64,000 nt of DNA from positions 30,967,843 to 31,031,842 of the forward strand of contig CM072810.1 in NCBI GenBank assembly GCA_037013495.1. Direction: 5' to 3'. A program made the translations under genes and the position numbers. This document shows positions 1 through 10,640 of the stretch, piece by piece. The notes below the pieces were generated by a model. That model was given only the letters and a program-made list of their open reading frames with translations. It was not told the DNA's origin and made no database searches. The DNA comes from Hippophae tibetana. Lineage: Eukaryota; Streptophyta; Magnoliopsida; Rosales; Elaeagnaceae. Numbering within the stretch: the first letter of the stretch is position 1; each line of letters opens with the position of its first letter.

Positions 1-506
1 ATAGCAAACGGTGCCGACATGACACTATTCATTTCATCAAATAGTGTTGACAACACACTATTCAATTACCTGTCTGAAATGATAAAATATCTACTGTTTA
101 ACACAATAGTCAACATCCAAATAGTATCAAGTGACAGACAAGACATTATTCAATGAATAGTAAAAGCATCTATGCATAGTACATCACTCGGTTATTTAAT
201 AAGAACTCATTCAGAAGAGAAGGGATCACTTCCATTATGCTCTCATACCCTCTCAGACTCTCATACTCTCTGATATCGTGTTTTCTTTATAACCTTTTAA
301 TTATTTATTTATAAGTAAGGTTAATTAAGTTTTAGTTTATTTATTTTCGTGTTTAATTTTTATTTATTTAAGCTTTTATATTTGTAAATCAATATAGTTG
401 ATTAAGCCACCTAATTATCAATATAATATGTGAGTTTTTTAAACATGTGTTCTTATCATTTATTAATTACCTCTACTGTTAGCTCCCCAGATCCTTGGTG
501 ATGATA
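1..506 (+). promoter_or_regulatory. Caulimovirid fragment 1: non-coding region upstream of the primer site
   Basis: This AT-rich stretch has no credible ORF and lies immediately upstream of a tRNA-Met primer site and a movement-protein ORF. In caulimovirids the region before the primer site holds the pregenomic promoter and the terminal redundancy. A CT-rich run (about 230-280, several CTCTCA-type words) precedes an AT-rich stretch. I see no unambiguous TATA box or polyadenylation signal, so promoter function is inferred from position only. The left end lies outside the window. Confidence 0.45.
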
Positions 507-523
507 TGGTATCAGAGCCATGG
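507..523 (+). promoter_or_regulatory. tRNA-Met primer-binding site of caulimovirid fragment 1
   Basis: The sequence TGGTATCAGAGCCATGG is complementary to the 3' end of plant initiator tRNA-Met. Caulimovirids and Copia elements both use this primer. The downstream ORF is a pararetroviral movement protein and no LTR ends immediately before the site, so a caulimovirid origin fits better. In such genomes the site marks the start of minus-strand DNA synthesis and position 1 of the circular map. Confidence 0.7.
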
Positions 524-865
524 GGTGTTCTAAGTTAATTAATACATGTTATAGTTAATATTCATTAGTACTATTCAAATCTTGGATAATAATTTATATG
601 ACTTTAAGATTTACTTATATGAAATTATGTAAAGTTGCTTCATTTATGCATTCAATCTGAATGAATGAAGGGTCGTAAGTCTCGTTTTAGCCATGTGTTG
701 GTGTTAAGGGAAATAATTCCTTATACCTGTTGGTGTTTAGTAAACGACCTATTCAAATATAAGTTGAATTATATGAAAAAATAGAACAATAAAATAAATG
801 TTAAATGTTTCATTTTCAAAATTAAATACAAGGTTCTTGATAGTTAATAGTCGACAGTAATTTAT

Positions 866-1819
866 ATGTTAAGAATCATATTTACCATGCTATATATTAT
901 ATTGATAATTATTATTGTCATATTATTTACAAGTTTTATTTTAAGTATAAATTTAAATATGTCAAAACAAAACTTTTCTACATCATCACCTCTATTAACA
1001 AAATCATCATCTTCTTCTTCGAAGAATTCAAACATCATCAATAGTAATGATTTTACTATTAAAAATTTTCAAAAATCAATTGATCATTGGAAGATTCCAA
1101 AAGTCATTAAAAATAAAATTTATCGACCAAAGATGATAAATCTTTTCAAAACAGATTACATCATTAAATCAGAAGAAAGAGATCTTCAACTTTCATCACC
1201 CTTTGAAACCATTGAACTTCTTTCAAAAGAATCATTACAAAAACATTTTGATAAACATTTCAAATATGTTCATTTTGGTTTAGTCCAAATTGGATTAAAA
1301 CCCTTAACCAAAGAAGGGTTAAGTTCATCAATACTAGCAATTCTTAGGGATGCTAGATAATTACATTTTAAGGATTCTCTTATAGGAACTGTCGAAACAA
1401 GCTTAGGCTTAGGACCAGTATCCTTTAAATGTTTCCCAAATTTCATTGTCTCTTTAAGAAATCATCACATATTAAAATCATTAACATTACAAATCCAAAC
1501 CCATAATTCTAAAGTACTACCAAGAACAATTCCAGTAGCTTTAATTTATAGAATTCATTACAAAGTTATGATGTCTGTTTGGGACACAAGAAATATACCT
1601 CACTTTGATAAAGGAGAAACAAATTTATTACTAACAAATCTATCTAGGTTAAACATTACAATCCCAAGACCAATAAGTTGGGATAAGGTCATATTCCCCA
1701 ATAGATGGCTACTAAGAGGAATTTCCCAGCCAGTGTCTGAAAATTATCAACCCGAAGAACCTGTACAACATACAGAACTTATAGATATCATAAAATATAA
1801 AAATGGAATATTGAATTAG
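866..1819 (+). pseudogene. Caulimovirid movement protein, interrupted by one in-frame stop
   Basis: The first segment (866-1360) has a hydrophobic start, then a Ser/Lys-rich stretch and the conserved movement-protein core (HFGLVQIGLKPLT, then a segment ending in LRDAR). A TAA at 1358-1360 breaks the frame. The same frame then stays open to 1819 and includes a segment with IYRIHYKVM and a WDT motif. Movement proteins of this 30K superfamily form tubules or modify plasmodesmata for cell-to-cell spread. Methionines at 866, 887 or 959 could each be the start; the one at 959 (MSKQN) would omit the hydrophobic leader. Conservation apart from a single stop suggests a relatively young endogenous copy. 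The family call is by motif recognition, and the genus (Petuvirus or Florendovirus-like) is uncertain. Confidence 0.75.
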
Positions 1820-2939
1820 GTTTCAATAGATCTAACAATCTGAGATACTCTTAAAGTACCGTTGATTTCTTATCTGTATATTTACCACTCAAAACCAAAC
1901 ATAGGTTATCAATCTCAGATATCCTTAGGAAAGAAAAACTCAAAGGAGTAGACTACACTACTGTTGTATCGTTTTTAGAGAACATAAAACGTGCAAGCAT
2001 ACACGGTCACAAGTAATAAATTTTGATAAGTAAGTTATCGTTCCCACGGAGATTTGTTACTACAGTTTGTTGAGTACTAAAATTATCTCTCTCAGATTTT
2101 ATTCAAAACGATCGTTGATTGTAACAAATTTAAGAAAAAAGTTTAATAACAAAATAAAAGAAATCTAGGATTGCAATTTATCACCAAAATTAATCAACTC
2201 AAATCATTTTATTTTCTTTTGATTTATATTGTTTTAGTACATTTAATTTGTCAACCGAAAACTTCTAATTTTATTCATACATCTCTTCCGAGCTCCGTAT
2301 AAACACACCTCGTTAAATTAATTCCCTATATTCCTATGAGAATTATATTCACCGAGATTCATTACGTTCTAAGTTCTCAAATGGCCACACATACAATTAG
2401 GGTATATTCCTATCCTTCATCATACATGTCATTCTATCTATGAGCAATATACACAAAAATGCATCTTCCAAGTTTATTTATGTGCCACGGATCATTTGAT
2501 AAAATTCGTAAATAATCAAAAGCATTAAGCACAAAATAGAATAAACAACTCAAACGTCTTATAAATCGTTCAAAAATGCAACCCTAGAAAAATTAAATTA
2601 CTTCATAAATTTAAAATAAAAATTACAACAGTTTCAGAAAAATAAGATGAAGAACACAAAAAATTAAAACATCACTTAGAACAAATATTTGGCACACGCA
2701 TAACACAACAAAAGCCAAAAAATGGCTTCTGTTTGTTCTTTAGTACAAAACCGAACAATACAAAAAATCTCAAAAACTAAACTCTCCAAAACTTTTTTAC
2801 TCTATCATACTATCCCATATTTATAGCTAAAACAATACATTTAAATTATTACATTTTTTTATAAACGCGTATCGATTTTCGATATTTAAAATGTTATTTA
2901 AAATCACGCGTAGACATAGAGGCGCCGTTTGATTTTTTT

Positions 2940-3200
2940 AATTCAAAGTGCATGCCACGTGTCAGCATCTGATTCACTGCAAGGATTTAACACGGACACG
3001 TGGCAGAATTTCATTAGATGCGGGAAACGGGCGCAAGATAGATTGTCGCACGGGAGACAACGGTTGCAACGCGGGCTGATCCTACGCTTTCGCGCTCATG
3101 ATAACATACCACGTGTCAGCACATGATTTCCTGCAAAATAAAGTGGGACATGTGGCATCTTCTGATTCGCTGAAAGGGGTGAGTGCGGACACGTGGCATC
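2940..3200. promoter_or_regulatory. G-box (CACGTG) cluster inside the solo LTR
   Basis: Within about 260 bp there are four CACGTG cores, near 2956, 2997, 3110 and 3190, mostly in the context CCACGTGTCAGC or ACACGTGGCA. Near-matches such as ACATGTGGCAT lie between them. The segment is much richer in G+C than its surroundings. CACGTG is the classical binding core of plant bZIP and bHLH factors, including abscisic-acid response elements. The related LTR at 45257-46811 keeps a comparable cluster. A regulatory role is inferred. Confidence 0.5.
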
Positions 3201-3500
3201 ATTTCATTCGCTAAAGATCCGGTTGCACGTAGAGATTAGCGCACGGGATCAGAGGCGTGCGTAACGTGGGGGGGACAGTGGTTGGACGCGTCAGACATGT
3301 GGGTCCCACTTGCACATCGGCCTGCGCGGTAGGTGGGCCCCACTCAGGCGCCGAGCTACGTTAAAGACAGGATCTGCACCCACGCGAGTTGGTCAGATGT
3401 GATAAGGACGCGCGCATCGTAACCGTTTCTTCACTGATCGAACGGTCCACGTTTAGTGCGTGGTGGATGGCGCGTGGAATGCTTCTCTCCTGCGTAGAAA

Positions 3501-3688
3501 ATTAAAATTTCTTAATTACATTTTGACCCACAAATTTACTTCAAATTACATTTTAAAATTTATTTAATTACAACTAAGCCCTTTTCTAATTTAAATTAAA
3601 ATTTCTTAATTGCATTTTGACCCACAAATTTACTTCAAATTACATTTTAAAATTTATTTAATTACAACTAAGCCCTTTTCTAATTTAA
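3501..3688. repeat. 94-bp tandem duplication within the solo LTR
   Basis: Two nearly identical 94-bp units start at 3501 and 3595 with ATTAAAATTTCTTAATT, and the first bases of a third start at 3689. The copy at 45257-46811 has only one equivalent unit. This duplication accounts for part of the difference between 2014 and 1555 bp. Confidence 0.85.
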
Positions 3689-3975
3689 ATTAAAATTTTA
3701 AACTTTTAATAATCATAATTAAGCCCAATTTTAATTTAAATTATATTTTCGACTTTTATAAATTGCAATTAAACACTCTTTTATTTGAAATTATATTTTT
3801 GGACACAAATTTGCAATTAAGTACGTTTTCGATACAAATTATTTAATTTACTTAAAATATATAAAAAAAATAGTAAATAATAATTTATTAAACTAAAATT
3901 AACTAAAAATATTAAGAACATAACAATTATTATTAATAAAATAGATGAAAATAGCTATATAAAATACAGTTATCA

Positions 3976-4688
3976 ACTACACCAGTACCTAGACCAGTCT
4001 ACATTACTTCTAAGATGAGTGATTCACCTTAGTTATCTCCCATATACCGAACATCACCAACTCAATCAACTGCCCCTAGCCAACTAGTTAGGTCAAGTGA
4101 GTTAAATGTATTAACAATGAAACACCAATAATTAGACATAGAAAGATTTAGATCTTCCACATAATAAACCAATTAAAAAATGGTTCTTTAAAACACACCC
4201 AGAAAATACTAGGGCATGTTGTTTTAGGAAACATGAAAGGTATGTTAAAGAACATAATCAAAATATATTATTTTTGGATTGGTTAGAAATCTATAGGGAA
4301 ACCAAAGGATTAACCTCTTCATACACAAAAACATCAAAACATTCTACTAAGGATAACCCTAAACCAGTTAATCTAGTAGAAACATTACCTGATCACATTG
4401 TTAACCCTAAACCAGTTAGCATAGTATTATCAGTTGACTTAGTCAAACCATTACCGGTCCTAATAGGTAACCAAAAATCAGTTATCTTAGAAGACCCAAA
4501 ACCTAAATCTATAGTAACCTCTATAGTAGCAGTCAACATCACTATAGAACCCGTAGTTATAGAACCTATAGCTATAGTTACACAATATAATTTTCTTTCT
4601 GATATTAGCACTATAGAAGTCACAAAAGATGACTTTGATATGCTATTAGAAGAACATGTTGAACCAGTTAATTCTGTTAACATGGTCA
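3976..4688 (+). pseudogene. Caulimovirid fragment 1, coding segment downstream of the movement protein
   Basis: After the solo LTR, coding sequence resumes. The region 3976-4141 has stops and probable frameshifts. From 4142 one frame is open to the LTR junction at 4689. It encodes a conserved-looking block (KPIKKWFFKTH, then LFLDWLEIYRET at about 4265-4300), followed by a Val/Pro/Lys-rich tract with repeated NPKPV and IEP words and an acidic end. The first block resembles the segment following the movement protein in petuvirus-like polyproteins. The repetitive tract looks like a disordered linker. I infer it is the same virus interrupted by the LTR, because the duplicated ACTAC joins the two halves. 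It is truncated on the right by a gypsy LTR. Confidence 0.5.
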
Positions 4689-6420
4689 CGATGAGTGCTC
4701 AAAAAGCACTAAAATTACCATGATTTTATGCACATTAACTGATTAAAAATATATATATTTATATGTTTTATCATATATTTATATAAATTTGTCTTTTTCA
4801 GAGTCGGGGGTATTTTTATTGTTTTCAGGTATTTTCGCTTAAAAACGTAACTTAAAGACTCAAAGAGGAATATTGGAAGCAATAAATCACACATATATTA
4901 ATAAATAAATGGGTCGAAAAGGTCAAAAATGTCAAAAAGGAGGAAAATGTACCGCCCAGCGCGGGCCAGCCTTTCCTTCCGTGCGCATCGTGCGCGCAGC
5001 ATGCTCTCTTCTGCACGCAGCCTACTACCCATCTGTGTGCGCCTGTACCCCATCTGCCCGCGCCTACGCCCAGCTGCGCCCCATCTGCGCGCGCCATTGC
5101 CCATCTGCGCCCAGCCGCCCCCCACTTCATGCGTACGTCATCAATGACGTCAGCAATCACCACTCCACGTTTCCACCATTTTTTAACATTTTCCCCCACT
5201 TTTTCTCTCCATCCTCACCTATAAATACACCCCTTCTCTTCACTTCTAAACACACCTCAAAACACATTCTCTTCTCTCTTTCTTTCTCTCTTTTCTTAGA
5301 TTTTTTAGTTTTTTTAGTTTTTCTTAGTTTTTAGTTTTTCTTAGTTAATTTCTCTTAGTTGTAGAGTTCTTCCCTTTTTGGGAGGAACTAGTTATGTTTT
5401 TTGTAATTTATTACCTTTTTCATTCAATAAATGGGAGTGCAAATTCCGCTTGGAGGTTTTCCAGCAACGGGAATAACATCAAAATTCTGTAAGGATTTTA
5501 TTTTCTTTAGAGTTATTTTTTATGTTTTATTCTTACATGTTATATTTAATTTGTCTGTGATTAAATTTAACTGTGCTGGCTGTTTATAAACATGATGTAA
5601 TAATAACGTTGTTATGCTTGCGAAATATTAAATAGGTAAAAATTTCTAAAATGAATTGATTTTATTTTTATTCAAGATTTTATATTAAGAATGTTAGAGA
5701 GAAATATATTATTTTTCATTACAAACTTAAATCTGAAAATTAGATTTTAAGGTTTAGTTATCCGGTCTAATTTAGAGTAGTGCTCTTTTATTTGTTGGTA
5801 CAATCGCCCGGTAGTTAGAGTGAAACTCTGTTTCAAAAGTTTTTATAAGAATTATTATCTAAAAATGTATTGCAACATGTTTTCGGTAGTGGTTTTAAAA
5901 CTTGAAAGTTAGTACTCGAATAACTAAATTCTTAGGTTTAATTTGGACACCTTGAAAAAAGTTTAAACTGTCTAACCCCACCAAAGGTGACATTTAAATG
6001 GTTCATTTTCAATCTCTTAGAAAAAGGAATTAATTTAATTAAGAAAATTAGTTATCAACCCCACCCATAGGTGTTAATTGATTTGTTTAGTTAACAAAGA
6101 ATATCTAACCCCACCAAAGGTGGTATTCATACAAAAAAGGGAGAATCAATAAATATCAATTCATATCTTTAATAACCTAGATAATATGAGCAAGCATAAT
6201 TAACTTAGTTATTATATCCATAAATACTCCGCCATTATAAATGATAAAATTTGCATAAATATTTATTGAATCTGTATTTGTATTTATTTTTTATTGAATT
6301 TGTATCTATGTTTATTTTTATGTTATTAGATTATATTTAATTAATCTGTATATATGTTTATTTTATGTTATTAGATTAGGAACACAAAAACCAAACTATC
6401 GTGACAGGATGTTTATGATT
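4689..6420 (+). mobile_element. Athila-like gypsy LTR (left LTR of a decayed element)
   Basis: The start GATGAGTGCTCAAAAAGCAC matches the starts of the LTRs at 43526 (TGATAAGTGC) and 59231 (TGATGGGTGC), with the first T changed to C. A reverse-complement relative lies at 21625-22826. A TATA box (TATAAATA, 5220-5227) is followed by a CT-rich stretch. The right boundary is uncertain: homology to the inverted copy runs to about 6070, and pol coding begins near 6580. ORFs within 4850-5330 are low-complexity artefacts of a G+C-rich patch. Confidence 0.65.
5220..5227 (+). promoter_or_regulatory. TATA box of the Athila-like LTR
   Basis: TATAAATA lies in a G+C-richer context, followed by a pyrimidine-rich run (about 5230-5300), the usual layout of a plant LTR U3/R junction. 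The inverted relative carries CTATAAAAAG at the equivalent place (near 22305 on the minus strand). Confidence 0.55.
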
Positions 6421-6579
6421 TAATTTTGTTTTTAAAAGTTTGAATAATAAATTAAAAACCACATACATTCCTTCCTTAGATCAACCTTGGGAGTATACTT
6501 ATCATTTTCTTCGAAATGATTCGTGCACTTGCGAGAGTTTTATAAATATTAAAACCAAAGTATTGGCAAGAATCGGTGA

Positions 6580-8330
6580 TGCCGGTTTTCGCTCATCAAT
6601 ATGCATGCACAAGATACTACTTGAGGATTAAGATAAACCTATTAGAGAGGCATAACATGGTTAAATCCTTCAATGTTAGAGGTAGTAAAGAAAGAAATAC
6701 TCAAATGGATAGATGTGGGGTCATCTACCCCATATATAGCACATTGTAGGTAGTACCAAAGAAATATGGAATAATATTAGTTTAAAATGATGGGAATGAT
6801 TTGGTGCCAACTAGAATCCAAATAGGTTGGAGAGTTTGCATAGAGAATAGAAAGGTTAAAGCCAATACTAGGAAAAATCATTTTCCTTTATTGATCAAAT
6901 GGTAGAAAGGCTAGTAGGCCATACCTTTTGTCATTTTTTAATGGTTATTCAAGTTACAACTAAATTGCTATAGCACCTGAAAATCAAGAAAATATTACAT
7001 TCACTTGCCCGTTTGGAAGCTGAACTTTTCAAAGAATGTCATTCGGCCTCTGAAATACACCATTCACCTTTCAAAGGTGTGTGGTAAGTATCTTTTCCAA
7101 ATATATAGAGATCATTATAGATGATTTTACGCTATATAGTGACTCTTTTTACCTATGTTTACATAATCTAACACTTATCCTTAAAAGATGTGTAAAAATG
7201 AACATAGTTATAAATTTTGAAAAAATGTCATTTTATGGTAGACCATATGTTTTTCTTAGGGCATGTAATATCTTCTAAGGGGATAGAAGTAGATAAAGGT
7301 AAAATTGATATTGTGCATAACTTACCATTTCTCACTACTATGATGTATGTTTGTTCTTTTCTTAGTCATGCAAGTTTTTATAGGAGGTTTATAAAGGAAT
7401 TTTCAAAAATTGTAAGTCCAATGTGCACACTGCTACAAAAATACAATCCTTTTATTTTTTATGAAGATTTCAAGAAAGCTTATGAAAAGCTTAAAAAGCT
7501 ACTCATCATAGCTCAAATCATTTAGCACCCAATTAAGTCACCCATTTAAGCTAATATGTGGTTCTAGTGACTACACAGTTAAAGCAGTGCTAGGGTAATA
7601 GATTGGAAAACAATCACATGTTATCTATTATGCCTCTATAACTCTCAATGATGCCCAAATCAATTGTTCCACAACTGAAAAAGAATTACTTATAGTTATT
7701 TTTGCTTTAGAAAAATTTAGATCATATTAATAGGTACTAAAGTATCTATATTTTCTAACCATTCAACTTTTAAGTATTTGTTAACAAAGAAGGATGCAAA
7801 ACCTAAACTAATAAGGTGGATTCTCTTGCTGCAAGAATTTGACTTGGAAACAAAAGACAGAAAAGGAGATGAGAACTTAATGGTCTACCAGTTAAGTCGA
7901 ATCATTCAAGAAGACGATGCCCTACCAATATAGGAACAATTCCCAAACAAATAGTTGTTATCAATTGAGAACTCACCACCATGGTATGTTGATCTTGTCA
8001 ACGACCTTGTAACCAAACTACTCCCTAGCAATTTACCAAGAGCACAAAAACACAAGATTAGAAAATAATTAAGGTATTATTTATGGAATGATCCATACCT
8101 ATGAAAACATTACCCAGATCAATTACTATGAAGATGTGTACCTGAAGTTGAATTTTATAATATACTCACTTTGTCATACATATGCATACAGAAAATACTA
8201 TAGAGCCAAAAGAATCACCCTTAAAGTTCTCGAGAGTGGCTTTGATTGGTCCACCTTGTTCAAAGATACACATATCTTTTGTAAAGCTTGTAATCGTTGT
8301 AAACAGACGGGTTTATATATATAATACAAA
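6580..8330 (+). pseudogene. Athila-like gypsy pol remnant (RT, RNase H, integrase zinc-binding)
   Basis: Conserved gypsy segments follow one another across several frames. The RT N-terminal region lies at about 6590-6900 (SICMHKILLED, then a VPKK and a LVPTR motif). The RT palm and thumb lie at about 7080-7520 (GHVISSKGIEVDKGKID, SFYRRFIKEFSKI). RNase H is at about 7550-7910 (TEKELL, LEKFRSY, then LIRWILLLQEFDLE). The integrase zinc-binding motif is at about 8160-8320 (AKRITLKVLESGFDW, CKACNRCKQTG). Multiple stops and frameshifts disable it. No gag or protease lies between the LTR and the RT, and the integrase core and right LTR are missing, so both ends of the coding region have been lost. 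Confidence 0.75.
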
Positions 8331-10635
8331 ATCTATTATTTTACAAATTGATATTATAATATAGATTATTGATATGAGATCTATTATTTTGCAAATTTAC
8401 ATTATTTTATGGATCATTGATATGATATTTGTATTATAAAGTATTGCTTTGATCATTTAAGGAGGAATATAAAGATCCAATATAATCAATTGTACTTTTA
8501 AAGGCTAAATATCTATGTTACCTCTCATTGAGAACGATAGAGTAAGATGAATTAAATATATTTATTGAGAGCAAGATCATAGTGCCAATATATATATATA
8601 TTTAATGCATCGTATATGTATATGAAATAGCAATAATGAGAGCAAGACAACACTAAAAAATATTGTATATGTTATTTTTATAAAGTTTGGTATGCCTCTT
8701 GTATACTTGTGAAGTATCAACACTGAGAGCAAGATTTTATGAAGTTTTCCATTAGAGTAGCAATACAATAGCACACATATATACAAATAACATACCCCCT
8801 TATGTTACAGAGAATACAACTACCCTTTAATAATTATCGTTCATTGGAGTAAATGTTATTTGATAATCAAGAACGTGATTTGAGACAATGAAATCTCTTT
8901 TGACAACTAGTGATAATAATTATTAATTACAATTGGTGATAATAATTATTGATTAGCCTTCCAGAAAAAGAAAGTTAATATAAGAAAATGTAATCCGTTA
9001 GAGGTGGAGTAAAAAAATTAAATAAGTATTTGTATGCTACATATATGTAATTGATTCTAACAAAGATCCTTTAGTGAAAGAAAATGAAACAAAGATCCGA
9101 TGCATATAGTAATGATGATCAATATTATTCAATATAAGCCTTATTATCTTGATGGATAATCATTTATAGAAAAAGATTAAATTGTGCTAGTGACTCTTAC
9201 CTTGAAAAGGAAATGGTGAATATTTTTTTGTGTAGAAGACAATGAAATATTGTGCACCATTACGAGTTATTAAAATTATAGATGCAATGTGATAAATATT
9301 TTTGAATAACCTAAATCATAAATTGGTGTTAAATACTTTTAAGTTGAGGCAATTTCAATTATTTGTGACAGTGATAGTGAATATCATTTTGAGACTACCG
9401 TGTGCATGTAATTGTATTACAAGTCTCAAGTAGAAGCTTATATTATAAAACCTTTCCAAGACCTATTTTATGATGAATGGTTGCATAAGTGGTGTGCTAT
9501 ATTGGTATAAATTAACATGTTATAAAACGTATTGAAAAACTTCTTATATTTTAATGATTACAAATATGAAATAAGTTAAGATGAACTAAAAGGTATCCTA
9601 CTAAAATATTTTATATTTATCATGGACATAACTAAGTCACTAAAGATAAAAAGTGATATAGTGAAATTTGAAAGATTGTGGATTTAAGTCCAAATCTTTC
9701 ATTAATAGGTAACTATTTTTTGTTACATGATCCTAAGGCTAAGTGATCTTCACAATTTAATAAGAGTATATATTGAATCTTATGTCTCAAAGTTATCAAT
9801 AAATTCTCTATTATTAATAGTATAGCAAGTCTTATTACATGAACATCATAATTATAAAAAAAAAATTAAATTACAACTTAAGTTCAAACATTTACCTGTT
9901 ATACTCGTATTTCTATTGCACTAACTCAATAAATTGAAATGAGTCCTCAAACAAAATTAAATGTAAGTGTTAGAGTTTCAATATTCACTTAAGAGTGATG
10001 ATTTGGACCCCTTTAAAGATAATCATGCTTTCTAACTAATTTATCGCTATCAGAGGGTAAAAATGTATAATATCATGAAATTTCTTACATTGCATTTGTT
10101 TTTTTCAGACTATTAAGTTAATAAAAATTACTCAATGGTAGGGTATTATAAACCATTGATGCATTTATTAAACATTATCATCACATGTGTTGGCTACAAA
10201 ATGCTCAAGCAATTATTAATTTCCCGATAAGATAATAATAAGATATAGTAGCAGAAATGCATAATCTGACATATCATGATAAGCACATTAGTGCAAAAAT
10301 GATAAAAACTATCGAGTGAATATGGGGAGTTATGTTCCAATAAATGATATCGCAAGATTAAAGAAAATAGTATATTTTTAAAGAATCTTAGATATCTGAT
10401 AATAAAATGATATATTTTTTTATCATGAGAGAATGAAAATACAATGTGATATAACATATCTTTTTTGAAAATGCAGGAAGAGATAAAAGGATCCATATAA
10501 CTTATTAAATTTCAACAAAAAAAATGTATCGGTCAAATACAAAGATCATTTTGAGACACATATTATAATTACTTCTACGCAAAGTTAATTTTATATAGTT
10601 CAAAAATTTGAGACTTTCGCTTAAATTTGTTAGAA
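8331..10635. other. AT-rich interval without recognisable gene
   Basis: No ORF in this stretch shows recognisable motifs. The only structure I see is the word TGAGAGCAAGA recurring near 8565, 8638 and 8723, and a short duplication around TGATAATAATTATT at 8910-8955. It may be decayed retroelement sequence, but I cannot assign it. Confidence 0.5.
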
Positions 10636-10640
10636 GAACT

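Larger units (their letters stand above)
1962..3975 (-). mobile_element. Solo LTR, family X copy 1, inserted in the caulimovirid fragment
   Basis: The 2014-bp element begins on the minus strand with TGATAAC and ends with ACAACA, giving the TG...CA termini of an LTR. It is flanked by a perfect 5-bp duplication, ACTAC at 1957-1961 and 3976-3980. It aligns along most of its length with the reverse complement of 45257-46811, which has its own target duplication. There is no coding capacity, no PBS and no polypurine tract, so this is a solo LTR or an LTR-sized non-autonomous element. The end near 1980-2100 resembles LTR ends I associate with Tat/Athila-type gypsy elements, but I cannot fix the lineage. 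Viral sequence resumes on both sides. Confidence 0.85.

Noticed and set aside
507-523. PBS of a Copia LTR element rather than a virus
   Set aside because: No LTR with a CA end directly precedes the site and the downstream ORF is a movement protein. Still, the upstream 500 bp cannot be fully excluded as an LTR.
2929-3126. 65-codon ORF
   Set aside because: It lies within the G+C-rich part of solo LTR copy 1, with no counterpart frame in copy 2.
4852-5334. Overlapping ORFs on both strands (up to 141 codons) rich in Arg, Ala and Trp
   Set aside because: They lie in a G+C-rich patch with tandem GCGC/CCCATCTG-type words inside the LTR U3. Low complexity on both strands and no family motif indicate chance openness.
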